DNA of 64,000 nucleotides from Lotus japonicus (taxonomy: Eukaryota; Streptophyta; Magnoliopsida; Fabales; Fabaceae): contig NC_080042.1 in the NCBI RefSeq assembly GCF_012489685.1, forward strand, positions 46,304,066-46,368,065, given 5' to 3'. Position numbers and translations under genes: made by a program. Below are positions 21,082-31,834 of the stretch, piece after piece (the first letter of the stretch is position 1; the number at the start of each line of letters is the position of its first letter). The notes below the pieces were generated by a model that did no database searches, was not told the DNA's origin, and worked only from the letters and a program-made list of their open reading frames with translations.

Positions 21082-24000
21082 CAATTCATCCCTCCCCACC
21101 TGCAAATCATTTACTGCAGCTATCTTGGAAGGAATTGTAGTCCCTTGAAGAAGCACAGGTGGTTCCCTACCATAAAGAGCTTGAAAAGGAGACATTTTGG
21201 CAGATCGGTTGTAATTGCTGTTGAACCAAAACTCTGCCCAAGGAAGACAAGTAACCCATTTCCTTGGCCTGGATCCAGTAAGGCATCTCAGATAAACTTC
21301 AAGGCATCTATTGACCACCTCAGTCTGGCCATCAGTTTGAGGATGGTAGGCTGAGCTAAACTTCAGTTGTGTGCCTGACACTCGGAACAGTTCCTTCCAA
21401 AAACTACTGAGAAATAAAGAGTCTCGATCTGAGACTATGGTTGTTGGGAACCCATGAAGTCTCACTACCTCATGAAGAAATAAAGCTGCTACTTCAGGAG
21501 CTGTAAAAGGGTGCCTTAATGGAATAAAATGAGCATATTTTGTCAGCCTATCCACCACCACTAAGATTGTATCCTTGCCATTAGATTTAGGCAAACCACC
21601 AATAAAGTCCATGGACACATCTGTCCAAACCTGAGTAGGTACAGGTAATGGCTGAAGCAGCCCTGCAGGGGAGAGATTGTCAAATTTGTTTCTTTGACAT
21701 GTGTCACATTCTGCCACAAAATCTCTTATGTCACTCTTCATCCCTTCCCAATACACCACTGCAACCAACCTTCTATAGGTTCTAAAGAACCCTGAATGTC
21801 CTCCCAACAAAGAAGCATGAAACTCTTTGCAAAGAATTGGAATCCTAGAAGATTGCTTGGACAGAACCAACTTTCCTTTATAAAACAACCTGTGATCCTT
21901 CAAGGTATACCCTTTATGAGCCTCAGGATCCACAATCAGATCTTGTACAATGGCATGTAGCTTGGGATCTTGCAACATCTCAGTTTGCCACTCCTCAAAG
22001 TTATTCACCTTAAGAACTGACAATGCACAATATGAGCTTCTCCTGGACATGGCATCAGCAGCTGAATTGTCCTTCCCAGGCTTATATTGTATCTCAAAGT
22101 CATAACCTGAGAGTTTGGAAATCCATTTGAACTGCCCCTCTCCCACAACCTGTTGCTCAGTAAGGAACTTCAAACTCTTTTGATCTGTTCTAATTATGAA
22201 ATGCCTTCCTAAGAGATAATGCCGCCACCTTTGGACAGCTCTGACCACTGCCATTAACTCTCTTTCATAAACTGATTTAGCTTGACTTCTATCTGAGAGT
22301 CTAGCACTCCAGAAAGCCAGAGGCTTCCCTTCCTGAGTCAAAACTGCTCCTAGACCAGTACCCGAAGCATCTGTTTCCAGAACAAAGACCTTGGAAAAAT
22401 CTGGAACAGCCAAAGTAGGTATCTCTGTCAAAGTGTGCTTAAGAGCTTCAAAAGCCTGTTGGGGACTAGGTCCCCACTGAAAACTATCTTTTTTCAGTAG
22501 CTGTGTCAAAGGCCTAGCTATCTTGCCATAATCCTTGACAAACCTTCTATAGTATCCAGTAAGACCTAGAAATCCCCTTAAGCTCTTCAAGTCTTTAGGG
22601 ACTGGCCACAACCACATAGCTTCCAATTTCTTTGGATCAGCTGCCACAGTTCCAGCAGATAACACATGTCCTAGATATTCAATCTGGCCCCTTCCAAACA
22701 CACTCTTCTTACCATTGATTTTAAGATCATGTTGGTCCATCAATTGCAGAACTTGTGTCAAGTGAACAACATGTTCCTCCATGTTCAAACTGTAAATCAA
22801 AATATCATCAAAAAAAACTAGAGCACACTTTCTCAAAACTGGTCTCAGCACCTCATTCATCAGAGACTGAAAAGTGGAAGGAGCATTGGTGAGGCCAAAG
22901 GGCATCACCAAAAACTCATAGTGGCCCTCATGGGTCCTGAATGCTGTCTTTTCCACATCCTCTGCCTTCATCATAATTTGATGATATCCTGATTTCAGAT
23001 CAATTTTGGAAAACACTCTAGCTGGACCAATCTCATCTAAGAGTTCATCAATGACTGGAATAGGAAATTTATTAGAGACTGTGATTTTGTTCAAAGCCCT
23101 ATAGTCTACACAAAATCTCCAGCTACCATCTTTCTTCCTAACCAAAATCACTGGACTTGAATATGGACTAATACTAGGTCTAATGATTCCAGCATTGAGC
23201 ATTTCAGCCACTAACTTTTCTATTTCATTTTTTTGGTAATGGGGATACCTGTAAGGCCGAATGTTGGGAATGGATGCACCTTCTTTCAGATGAATGGCAT
23301 GGTCATGTCTTCTCTGAGGGGGCAATTCAGTAGGTGCTGCAAACAGTGCTGGAAAATCTGACAAAACTGCCTTCAACAACTCTGGAGTTTCCTCTGCTTG
23401 AGCCACCTCTTTTTCTAACATTTGATATTGAAGCACATATCCCTCTCCCTGCTGTTGAATGGCTTTAACCAATGCATTCATGGAAGCTCTCTTCTTCAGC
23501 AATTCAGGCTCCCCTTTGAGGACTACCTTTTTATTTCCCAGTTTGAACTTCAAGGTCAGCTCTTCAAAATTGGCTTTGATGTCCCCCAATCCTGCTAGCC
23601 ATTCTAGACCAAGCACAACATCCACTCCTCTTAATCCAAACAAAAAGAAATCTTGAGTTACCACAAATCCTTGAATCTGCACACTGAGATTCTTACACAC
23701 CCCCTTGCTTTTCACTACATGTCCATCCCCTACTTCTACTGTGTAAGCTGGAGTTTCTGTAATTTGTAACTCCATTTCTCTTGCCAAGGACTGAGAAATG
23801 AAATTATGTGTTGCTCCACAATCTACCAGCACCACTATGGCAGTTCCTTTCAATTTTCCCCAAACCTTGAGAGATTTCCTTGAAGAAATTCCCTGTATAC
23901 TGTTTAGTGACAAGTGCTTTAACTCCATAGCTTCCTCAATTTCTTCAGTGAGAGGCTCTAGTGTCTCAATCTCTTCTTCCTCACCATCATCCCTCAGCAA

Positions 24001-24093
24001 CATTACCCTGAATTGCTTATTCTTACAGATATGGTTTGGTCCAAACTTTTCATCACATCTGAAACACTCCCCCTTTCTCAACTTTTCCTTCAT
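21082..24093 (-). pseudogene. Outer chromovirus pol, protease to integrase, split by insertion
   Basis: A 1,004-residue minus-strand ORF. Order: CCHC zinc knuckle (CFRCDEKFGPNHIC), protease (LVDCGATHNFIS), RT (WRFCVDYRALN, FSKIDLKSGYHQI, FFDDILIYS), RNase H (ETDASGTGLGAVL), integrase HHCC (HSGFFRTYRRL to CDTCQRNK) and DDE core (SMDFIGGLPK, TIVSDRDSLF, HPQTDGQTEVVNR). No internal stop. It ends where the inner element is inserted (TSD CAATT), and the remainder is at 15048-15643 in the same phase. It begins one frame away from gag, so gag and pol are separated by a one-base shift. Confidence 0.9.
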
Positions 24094-25151
24094 CTCTTCC
24101 CAGTGAGTTTTCTGTAAACTCCTCCCCTGGCTGGCTTACCTCCTACTCTCTCATTAACACTACCACTAGATGATTGCACTGTGCCCTGAGTTACACTACC
24201 ACTACCACTCTTCTGTCCAGTATCAATTTGCACAGATTTCTGAAAAGTTGTGGATCTAAAAGGTGGTTTGAAAGAGGAATTATACCTGCTAGTACTGCCA
24301 ATTCCAGCCTTGCTCACAGCCAGGTTCTTCTGTTCCACCATCAAGGCTTTCTTGACCATGATTGTTAGACATTTGGGCTCATAGAGCTTGATTTCTGCTG
24401 CAATTTCCTCCTTGAGTCCATTAACAAAAATATCCATGTAATGCTCTTCATCAATTCCCTTGAGCATTCCTGCAAATCTCTCAAATTGTCCTACAAACTC
24501 TTCAACACTACCTTCTTGCTTCAAAGCCAGCAAAGCCGCATATGGACTAGAATTCGAGGTGAGTTGAAATCGTTCCAGCATGGCTTCCTTGAACTTGGTC
24601 CAAGTAGTCACCTGGTTGCAGGTTTCCCACCATTGGTACCAGCTCAATGCCTTTCCATCCAAGGCCACCATAATCGCTTGTACCTTCTCTTCCTCAGTCG
24701 CTCCCTTCAGTCGGAAGTAGCGTTCCAATTTTTGAATCCAACTGTACGCATCTTCTTCACCCTGGAAAACTGGAATGTCAAGCTTCCTCCAACGCTCTGT
24801 TTGTGCATTTGCAGTGCGCTGAAGATTCTCTCGCGCATCAGCTTCATCTCTTACGCTTCCCGGTTGTCCTCCGTTCACGGTGCGCTCCTCCTCCATTCGT
24901 CAGCGTTCTTGCTCGCCGTCGCTGTCGCCGTGCTCGCCGGCTCGCCGGTGCGTCATCGTCTCGACAATCGCTTCCAGATTGCGAAACCTCTGCTCCACGC
25001 GTTCATGCTCGATCGCACGCTCTCTCCGTTCTTCGTCGCGAATCCTCCTGTCTTCTTCGCGATTCCTGCGTTCTTCCTCGTGATCGCGATTCAGAACCTC
25101 AATGAATCTCTCAATCGCTTCCACTCTGGCTTCCATTCTGCTCGCTACCAT
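24090..25151 (-). pseudogene. Outer chromovirus gag with premature stop
   Basis: Start taken at the ATG at 25151, which is inside the element past the primer-binding site. Residues about 5-75 form an Arg/Glu-rich coiled coil (EEERRNREEDRRIRDEERRE). An in-frame TGA at 24900-24902 interrupts it, and the frame reopens at ATG 24896 with the capsid core (LDIPVFQGEDAYSWIQKLE-like block, SWYQWWETCN, EFVGQFERFAGMLKG). Frame is lost to pol at the overlap 24090-24093, shortly before the zinc knuckle. It is a recently disabled gag. Confidence 0.82.
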
Positions 25152-25182
25152 AGACAAATCGATACCACAGCTCCTGGATGGA

Positions 25183-25194
25183 GCTCTGATACCA
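25183..25194 (-). other. Primer-binding site of outer chromovirus
   Basis: Minus-strand TGGTATCAGAGC, complementary to the 3' end of plant initiator tRNA-Met, two bases from the LTR edge at 25197. Confidence 0.92.
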
Positions 25195-25196
25195 AT

Positions 25197-25582
25197 TGAT
25201 GAACTCACAGAAATGCTACTGGTTTATTGAAGAAAACAGAGACTCAATCCTCAAGTACTGAGGTTGAATTCTCAGGAATTACACAGAAGAATCAAGAACA
25301 CTAACAAGAACCCTAGCCTCTGGAATTCGAGATCCAGAATCTCCCAAATCCTAACCAACTGAATAACTACCTGTAACTTCCCCCTTTCCCTTATTTATAC
25401 TACTCAGTAGTTCTAACAGAATTAGCCAGCTGTACTCTAACAGAAACAGCTAACCATGCCAGCTGTTTATTAACAGATCAACTAACAATAACATCAACTA
25501 ACAATAACAGTCACACTAAGTTGTGACTTTCCTCTTGTTTCTTCTCTCATACACCTTCTTAATTGAAGGTCTATGCTCATCA
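25197..25582 (-). repeat. 5' LTR of outer chromovirus
   Basis: Partner of 14729-15114. TSD GTTTT follows at 25583-25587. Confidence 0.92.
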
Positions 25583-25862
25583 GTTTTGACCTAAAAGGTC
25601 TCACAACTATTTCTTTAACTTTAAGTTATTTTATATTTGACCTGTTCAGCCCAGTAATTAATAAGTAACTTGAATTCTTCTGATCAATTGAACTTAAGTG
25701 TCCATGAGTTAGGAATAAAAAAAAGCACAATATCTGTTTGTATTGTATGTCTTATCTCATTCAGTTTTATAATGAGTGAGAAGACATGGTTGCATACATG
25801 TAGTGAAACTAAAGATTTGTGCTAAATAATTGAAAGAAGTTTTGGCAGTTTAACTTTGTTGA

Positions 25863-26159
25863 TGTTATTAAGATCTCAGATCAGGTATATGGCCTTAGTA
25901 CTGCTTACAAACACTTGGATAATCCCCCCTTTCCAAATCCAAAAAGCATATGGGATAGTAGGTTTAGGTGCTCACCCCATTCTCAGTTCTAATATGGTAT
26001 TCGAGTCTATCTTAGACTTGATATCAGGGCTAGGCCGCTTATAGATGTCTAATTTTCATGCTCCATAGTCCATATGTATGATCTTGGGTGTGAGGGTGTG
26101 TTAAGATCCAACATTAGCTAGGTATATGACCTAAGTACTTTTTATATAAACTTGGGCAG
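25863..26159 (+). mobile_element. TRIM (terminal-repeat retrotransposon in miniature), 3' end truncated
   Basis: The left terminal repeat starts TGTTATTAAGATC (25863) with AGGTATATGGCCTTAGTACT. A decayed primer-binding site TGGTATTCGAGTC lies at 25995-26007. The right terminal repeat restarts TGTTAAGATCC (26099) with AGGTATATGACCTAAGTACT and runs to ACTTGGGCAG. This matches the layout of legume TRIM elements known to me. It encodes nothing. The right repeat stops abruptly at the start of an EMC1 exon. Confidence 0.75.
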
Positions 26160-26364
26160 GAAAAGTTTTGGCTTTGCACACTGGAGATGGACGCGTAGTT
26201 TGGTCTATTCTTCTTCGTACTCTGCGTAAGTCCGAGGCGTGTGAACGTCCAGTTGGGCTTAACTTTTATCAGTGGCAGGTTCCGCACCATCATGCATTAG
26301 ATGAAAATCCATCTATTCTTGTAGTTGGGCGATGTGGATCAAGTTTGACTGCACTAGCTGTTCT
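26160..26364 (+). pseudogene. EMC1: EMC1 fragment, third exon, 5' part
   Basis: Directly after an AG, the frame reads KVLALHTGDGRVVWS, then RTLRKSEACERPVGLN, YQWQVPHHHALDENPS and ILVVGRCG, all matching plant EMC1. In EMC1 this region belongs to the lumenal beta-propeller. The exon is cut at 26360-26364 (GTTCT, the TSD) by the SIRE element. A few codons continue at 31123-31150. Intermediate exons between this one and the pair at 14106-14413 are missing, so the fragment cannot yield a working subunit. Confidence 0.85.
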
Positions 26365-27533
26365 TGAAGGTGTGAAAAACGACTAGAAGGGGGGGGGGGG
26401 TTGAATAGAGTTTTGAATATAAAACTTTCCCCTTAAGATTTAAAGTAAATCTTTTCGGTTTCTCTGAGATAGAAGGTGCAGCGGATAAAGATAGAGAGAA
26501 GAGAAAAGCACACAAGTATTTTATCCTGGTTCACTTGATAAATCCCTCAAGCTAATCCAGTCCACCCGTTAAGGTGATTTCTTCCTTCTTAGAATGAAGG
26601 CAATCCACTAATCAGATAATTGTTACAACTGCACTTGAAACCTACAAGTGACTAACAATACACTGACTTAGCTCACACTAAGATTCACTCTCTTAGTCTT
26701 CTCTAGGATCCGATCAACCTTGATCTCCTAAAGGAATCACCACTAAGATTCACTCTCTTAGTCTTCTTAAGGATACTGACCTACCCGGTCCCTTAAGGAA
26801 AATCAAACAACTGTTTGAGGTTGGTGTTTACAAAGGTTTGCTTCTAAATAAGCTGAGTGTAAACTAAATAAGAACAGATGAAGAAAGTAGAGGCTTGAAT
26901 CTTTTCTTGTATTGCAGCTCTTTGTTTTCTCTCTCTCTTAGCTTTCTTCTTTTCTTCAGCCTTTTATAGTCCAAGGTGCAAAGGATATTTCTGTTGAGAG
27001 AATATGACCGTTGGAGGGCATTTCTGGAACTTCCAGAACCTGCTGTGGCTGAACCTTGGTAGGTAGGCTTGTCAGAATAGTACACTGCTCTTGTACTTCT
27101 TGATAGAGACATTTGCCTTTAACCAATGACTTCTGATCAGAGTTATGCTTCGTGTTGGAACTTGTGAAGCTTGGTGATCAGAGTCAGAGGGATGCTTGGA
27201 TCCTCTGACCTTCGTAACTTCTGCTTCTGGACCTTTAGAGCTTCTGGACCTTCAGAGCCTCTGGTCCCTCAGAGCTTCTGGTCTTCAGATCTTCTGATCC
27301 TCAGATCTTCTGATCCTCTGATCTTCTGATCCTCTGATCCTCAGATCCTGTGATCTTCAGATCCTCTGATCTTCAGATCCTCTGATGAATATATCTTCTG
27401 GTGTCAGAATCAGAACCTGTTTGTCAAAACACTCAAGACAAACATTAGAGTATCATAGTTGTTCATCCACAAATAAATACTTATTATCATCAAAACATAG
27501 AGTTGTACCACATGACCAAATCTTGATCTTACA
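26365..27533 (-). repeat. 3' LTR of SIRE-type element
   Basis: Contains a run of G near 26389-26400 and a minisatellite of TCAGATC/TCTGATC units at about 27219-27380. It is 18 bp longer than its partner, which corresponds to one extra minisatellite unit. Confidence 0.93.
27219..27390. repeat. CTGATC/CAGATC minisatellite in LTR
   Basis: Tandem short units alternating CTTCTGATCCTCTGATC and CTTCAGATCCTC. Dense GATC sites. The same array is at 30830-30975 in the other LTR. Confidence 0.85.
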
Positions 27534-27866
27534 ATCTCCCCCTTTTTGATGATGACAAAACCATGTATTTTGATGAACTACTCTAGACAAATAAACTGAA
27601 TACACTCAGAGTATAAGGTATCAGAGTTAAAACTTATCCTGATGTGTATAGTTTATCTTGCTCCTTCTGAATCCAAGACTTGTGCTTGATTCTGAGCTAA
27701 GCTCCCCCTGAATCTAATACTTAATATCAATGTTAGTAATATCTAGATTCTGAGCTAAATAATATAGGAGTTGTCAAGATACTATAAGTTCTCCCCCTTT
27801 TTGTCATAAGCAAAAAGAATGAAGGTGGGAAAAAAATAGTAAGAGCATAAGACGAAATACTCCCCC

Positions 27867-28124
27867 TCAGAAGGAATACCAAGGGATACTTGGCTTCTGA
27901 TTAGTATATCTTCTTATGAGAGCAGAAGTGTCAAAGTCCAGAGGTTCTGGTGACATCTCCATTCTGGAAAAAATTCCATCTTCAGATGCTTCAGAATGAG
28001 AAGCTATGAACCTACTCTTCTTCTGATGACGCAAGTCAGAAGTTGTAGTAGCATCTTCTGATGTTGTTGCTTCTGGTTTGACAAGTTCTGAGTCTTTGTT
28101 TCTATCTGAAACAGTCATGCTCAT
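27867..28124 (-). pseudogene. Remnant of polyprotein downstream of SIRE-type gag
   Basis: An 85-residue Ser/Thr/Glu-rich ORF in the same frame as the gag ORF at 28206-29897, beyond its stop. No integrase or RT motif. It may be the last trace of the deleted pol or a normal C-terminal gag extension. Confidence 0.45.
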
Positions 28125-28205
28125 CTCTACAAGCTTTTTCAGCTAGCTTTGACTTGACCAAATCTTACTCTACTGATGCCTCCAAGATTAACTTCACCTT
28201 CAGGT

Positions 28206-29897
28206 TCAAGTTTTGGATCTTGGGACATATGTCTTTCTCCCGTCATGTGTTGCTTGCATCCACTGTCCAGGTTCCATGGTTGGAGTTTCGATGGACATAT
28301 TGAAGATATCTGCAACATATATAATCTTATCCCTAGGTACCCACTTTCTGGGTCCTTTCTTGTTAGTTAGCCCAGAAGTTCTGACAACTTTGGGTCTTTC
28401 AGCAGGATAATGGAAAGGAATTTGAGCATGATATTTTGACATAGAGAAAGTTCCTTTCTTAAGAGATGATGCAGCAACTTCAGAAGGTTTAGAATAACCA
28501 ATGTCATATATTCCATTTCTGCTTACGCCATAGATCATTGAAGCCATTAAGCTTCTGTCTACGCTTTTAGCCAGGAATCTTTGAAAAGACTTTTCATACT
28601 TAGATTCATTTCTACAATCAGAGGCATCACAAGCAACTATATCTTCTAACTTAGCAATCTGGTTCTTAAGCACAGAGTTAGAATTTACCAAAGCATGATT
28701 ATCATTTTTCAAATCAGAAATAATTTTCTCATGTTCAGAAGGAGTCTTGGAAACAACAGATAAGTCCTTTTTCAACTTTTTATGCTTAGACAATAAAGAG
28801 TTATACTTATCCATGATATCAGACAAAGCATGTTTCAGTTCAGAGGTTGAGAAAGAAGCGAATACCTCATTTTCATCGTCTGAGGTAGGATCTCCTTCTG
28901 ATGCTGAGTCAGAGTCAACAGCATCCTTTGACTCTGCTCCTTTGTCTTTGACAATAGCCATGAGTCCTTGGACTTCACCATCAGAGTCAACATCCTCTGA
29001 CTCTGATTCATCAAATGTCACCATCAGACTCTTCTTGGTCTTGAAATGCTTCTTTGACTTTTTGTCCTTTGATGAGCCTTTGTATTTGCTCTGCCTGTGC
29101 TTCCAGATACAGTTGAGCTTTCTGGATATCAGAGTCAGCTCATTTTCATCAGAATATTCTGATGCTTCTTCAGATTCTTCTTCTTTTGCTTGGAGAGCCT
29201 TAGCCTTTTCAGATTTGGATTTCCAGGCTATAGACTTCTTCTTCTGATCTTGATGTTCAGCACGCTTTAGTTCATGACACTTCAGTATGCTTATGAGTTC
29301 TTCCAAACTCATCTGCTCAACATTTCTAGTTAGCTCCAAGGAAGTTATCAAAGGCATCCAGCTTTCAGGAAGACCTCTAAGGATCCTCATGACATGATCC
29401 GCAGTGGTGTAGCTATTGTTGAGGGGTCTTATTCCTGCAATAATCAACTGAAATCTGGAAAACATATCCTCAATGGATTCGTCAGGTTCCATTTGGAAGG
29501 ATTCATACTGCTTGATCAAAGACAACGCCTTTGTCTCTTTCACCTTTTTGTTTCCTTCATGTGTCATCTTTAAGGAATCAATGATACACTTAGCGGAATC
29601 ACGATCAGAAATTTTCTCATATTCCTCATATGAAATGGCACTTTGCAGAATAGCTCTTGATCGGTGATGATCTCTGAACTCCTTCTTTTGATCTTCACTC
29701 ATCTTCTCCCTTGGGATCTTTACACCATGTTCATCGACAGGAGGGGTGTAGCCATCAACAACAAAATCCCAAAGATCAGGATCAAAGCCAAGAAAGAAGC
29801 TTTTGATTCTGTCTTTCCAGAAATCAAATCTCTGACCATCAAAGATAGGTGGTCTTGCACTATATTGATATTTGCTTGTAGTAGCGGTGGAATCCAT
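28206..29897 (-). CDS. SIRE/Copia gag-like protein (UBN2-type), intact
   Basis: A 563-residue uninterrupted ORF starting at ATG 29897, close to the primer-binding site. N-terminal UBN2/gag-polypeptide domain: ARPPIFDGQRFDFWKDRIKS, LWDFVVDGYTPP, AKCIIDSLKMTHEG, then QYESFQMEPDESIEDMFSRF, YTTADHVMRILRGLPESW and MSLEELISILKCHE. The middle is Ser/Asp/Glu- and Lys-rich, followed by a coiled coil at about 350-410 (HALSDIMDKYNSLLSKHKKL). The usual CCHC zinc knuckle is not evident between the two, which is notable for a gag. It would form particles for a non-autonomous element mobilised in trans. Confidence 0.85.
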   Translation of the reverse strand: MDSTATTSKYQYSARPPIFDGQRFDFWKDRIKSFFLGFDPDLWDFVVDGYTPPVDEHGVKIPREKMSEDQKKEFRDHHRSRAILQSAISYEEYEKISDRDSAKCIIDSLKMTHEGNKKVKETKALSLIKQYESFQMEPDESIEDMFSRFQLIIAGIRPLNNSYTTADHVMRILRGLPESWMPLITSLELTRNVEQMSLEELISILKCHELKRAEHQDQKKKSIAWKSKSEKAKALQAKEEESEEASEYSDENELTLISRKLNCIWKHRQSKYKGSSKDKKSKKHFKTKKSLMVTFDESESEDVDSDGEVQGLMAIVKDKGAESKDAVDSDSASEGDPTSDDENEVFASFSTSELKHALSDIMDKYNSLLSKHKKLKKDLSVVSKTPSEHEKIISDLKNDNHALVNSNSVLKNQIAKLEDIVACDASDCRNESKYEKSFQRFLAKSVDRSLMASMIYGVSRNGIYDIGYSKPSEVAASSLKKGTFSMSKYHAQIPFHYPAERPKVVRTSGLTNKKGPRKWVPRDKIIYVADIFNMSIETPTMEPGQWMQATHDGRKTYVPRSKT

Positions 29898-29957
29898 GAG
29901 TTTTTCACACTGGCCCGGATCTACTAAACACTGTTAAGTGTGGTAATCAGAACTTGC

Positions 29958-29969
29958 GCTCTGATACCA
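29958..29969 (-). other. Primer-binding site of SIRE-type element
   Basis: Minus-strand TGGTATCAGAGC, initiator tRNA-Met type, two bases from the LTR edge at 29972. Confidence 0.93.
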
Positions 29970-29971
29970 AT

Positions 29972-31122
29972 TGAAGGTGTGAAAAACGACTAGAAGGGGG
30001 GGGGGTTGAATAGAGTTTTGAATATAAAACTTTCCCCTTAAGATTTAAAGTAAATCTTTTCGGTTTCTCTGAGATAGAAGGTGCAGCGGATAAAGATAGA
30101 GAGAAGAGAAAAGCACACAAGTATTTTATCCTGGTTCACTTGATAAATCCCTCAAGCTAATCCAGTCCACCCGTTAAGGTGATTTCTTCCTTCTTAGAAT
30201 GAAGGCAATCCACTAATCAGATAATTGTTACAACTGCACTTGAAACCTACAAGTGACTAACAATACACTGACTTAGCTCACACTAAGATTCACTCTCTTA
30301 GTCTTCTCTAGGATCCGATCAACCTTGATCTCCTAAAGGAATCACCACTAAGATTCACTCTCTTAGTCTTCTTAAGGATACTGACCTACCCGGTCCCTTA
30401 AGGAAAATCAAACAACTGTTTGAGGTTGGTGTTTACAAAGGTTTGCTTCTAAATAAGCTGAGTGTAAACTAAATAAGAACAGATGAAGAAAGTAGAGGCT
30501 TGAATCTTTTCTTGTATTGCAGCTCTTTGTTTTCTCTCTCTCTTAGCTTTCTTCTTTTCTTCAGCCTTTTATAGTCCAAGGTGCAAAGGATATTTCTGTT
30601 GAGAGAATATGACCGTTGGAGGGCATTTCTGGAACTTCCAGAACCTGCTGTGGCTGAACCTTGGTAGGTAGGCTTGTCAGAATAGTACACTGCTCTTGTA
30701 CTTCTTGATAGAGACATTTGCCTTTAACCAATGACTTCTGATCAGAGTTATGCTTCGTGTTGGAACTTGTGAAGCTTGGTGATCAGAGTCAGAGGGATGC
30801 TTGGATCCTCTGACCTTCGTAACTTCTGCTTCTGGACCTTCAGAGCTTCTGGACCTTTAGAGCCTCTGGTCCCTCAGAGCTTCTGGTCTTCAGATCTTCT
30901 GATCCTCAGATCTTCTGATCCTCTGATCTTCTGATCCTCTGATCCTCAGATCCTCTGATCTTCAGATCCTCTGATGAATATATCTTCTGGTGTCAGAATC
31001 AGAACCTGTTTGTCAAAAAACTCAAGACAAACATTAGAGTATCATAGTTGTTCATCCACAAATAAATACTTGTTATCATCAAAACATAGAGTTGTACCAC
31101 ATGACCAAATCTTGATCTTACA
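29972..31122 (-). repeat. 5' LTR of SIRE-type element
   Basis: Nearly identical to 26365-27533 apart from one 18-bp minisatellite unit and a few substitutions. Confidence 0.93.
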
Positions 31123-31150
31123 GTTCTTTCTTTCATTGATGCATATGAAC
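31123..31150 (+). pseudogene. EMC1: EMC1 fragment, third exon, 3' part
   Basis: Starting with the duplicated GTTCT, the frame reads LSFIDAY, the direct continuation of the exon at 26160-26364. Similarity to EMC1 ends after about eight codons, near an A-rich tract at 31160. Confidence 0.75.
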
Positions 31151-31834
31151 TTTTTCTTTCAAAAAAAAAAACTAATCAACTTTTATTTTTGAGCTCACCT
31201 TAAGAGATAGTTTTTGCAATTGTGCAAAAATGCTTACTAATCACTGTTTCTTTCATGATTCATTGAATTTGATGTTGATTTGCTGCCCTATGTACAGGTT
31301 TGGGTTGGAGCTTGCGGTTTTATCTCCTCTATAAGCCTCGACATCTCAGGATAGAGGGTGCAATCTGCTTTGTGTTTACCTTCTGTGGATGTGAAGTTGC
31401 TTGAATCAAGAGGTACATCCCTATCTGTCTAAGTTTGAAGCTACCGAAGGGTTTGACACATGTGCTTGTGGGTAAAATCGTTGTTGGGACTTAACTTTAT
31501 GGGTTCTCACTATTTTCAGCAACAATCTTACTAAACTGCTACTATATGTTGCTTTAAAACCTTTCTTGCATGAGTTAAATATGAGGATTCAAGCCTTCAA
31601 AGTTTATTTTAGCTCAAAATCCTTGTTATATTTTAGATTTAGTACCCTTTCCTTGTTTTGTCAATTTACCTACGTATTGATGAATGCTTTGATTTAAGCT
31701 TGAATATGCTTTTAAATTGGGGATTCATCGCTACTTATTATGTTTGTGTGTTAGAAACATGGATGTGCCTGAAAATGGATGGATAATAGATTGGATTGTG
31801 ATAAGCATGTTACTGAAGAATTCGTACAAATTTA
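31151..31834. other. CACTA internal sequence, no gene recognised
   Basis: A possible exon between AG at 31297-31298 and a GTACAT donor at 31412 is splice-bounded but has stops in all frames I tried. It may be a decayed captured exon. The rest is AT-rich. Confidence 0.35.

Larger units (their letters stand above)
14729..25582 (-). mobile_element. Ty3/gypsy chromovirus (outer), complete with both LTRs
   Basis: Two 386-bp LTRs (14729-15114 and 25197-25582) start TGATGAAC and end TCA on the plus strand. They are flanked by the 5-bp TSD GTTTT (14724-14728, 25583-25587). By eye I count about four differences between the LTRs. On the minus strand the primer-binding site TGGTATCAGAGC (initiator tRNA-Met type) lies next to the 25197 LTR, and a purine-rich tract next to the 15114 edge. 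Gag and pol run on the minus strand, and pol is split by the nested element at 15644-21081. It sits in an intron position of the captured EMC1 sequence. Confidence 0.92.
26365..31122 (-). mobile_element. Gag-only SIRE/Copia-type LTR element (TR-GAG type)
   Basis: LTRs at 26365-27533 (1,169 bp) and 29972-31122 (1,151 bp), beginning TGAAGG and ending TTACA on the plus strand. The perfect 5-bp TSD GTTCT lies at 26360-26364 and 31123-31127. On the minus strand, the primer-binding site TGGTATCAGAGC (29958-29969) is next to the 5' LTR, and a polypurine tract (complement of CTCCCCCTTTTTG, 27536-27548) is next to the 3' LTR. Only a gag-like ORF is encoded. No protease, integrase or RT is present, so it depends on a helper element. 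Confidence 0.93.

Noticed and set aside
26864..27112. The 82-residue ORF repeated at 30469-30717
   Set aside because: It lies in both LTRs of the SIRE-type element and is duplicated only because the LTRs are.
14106..31150. A functional EMC1 gene with very long introns
   Set aside because: Most exons are missing, one exon is split by an LTR element, and all pieces lie between the two CACTA ends.
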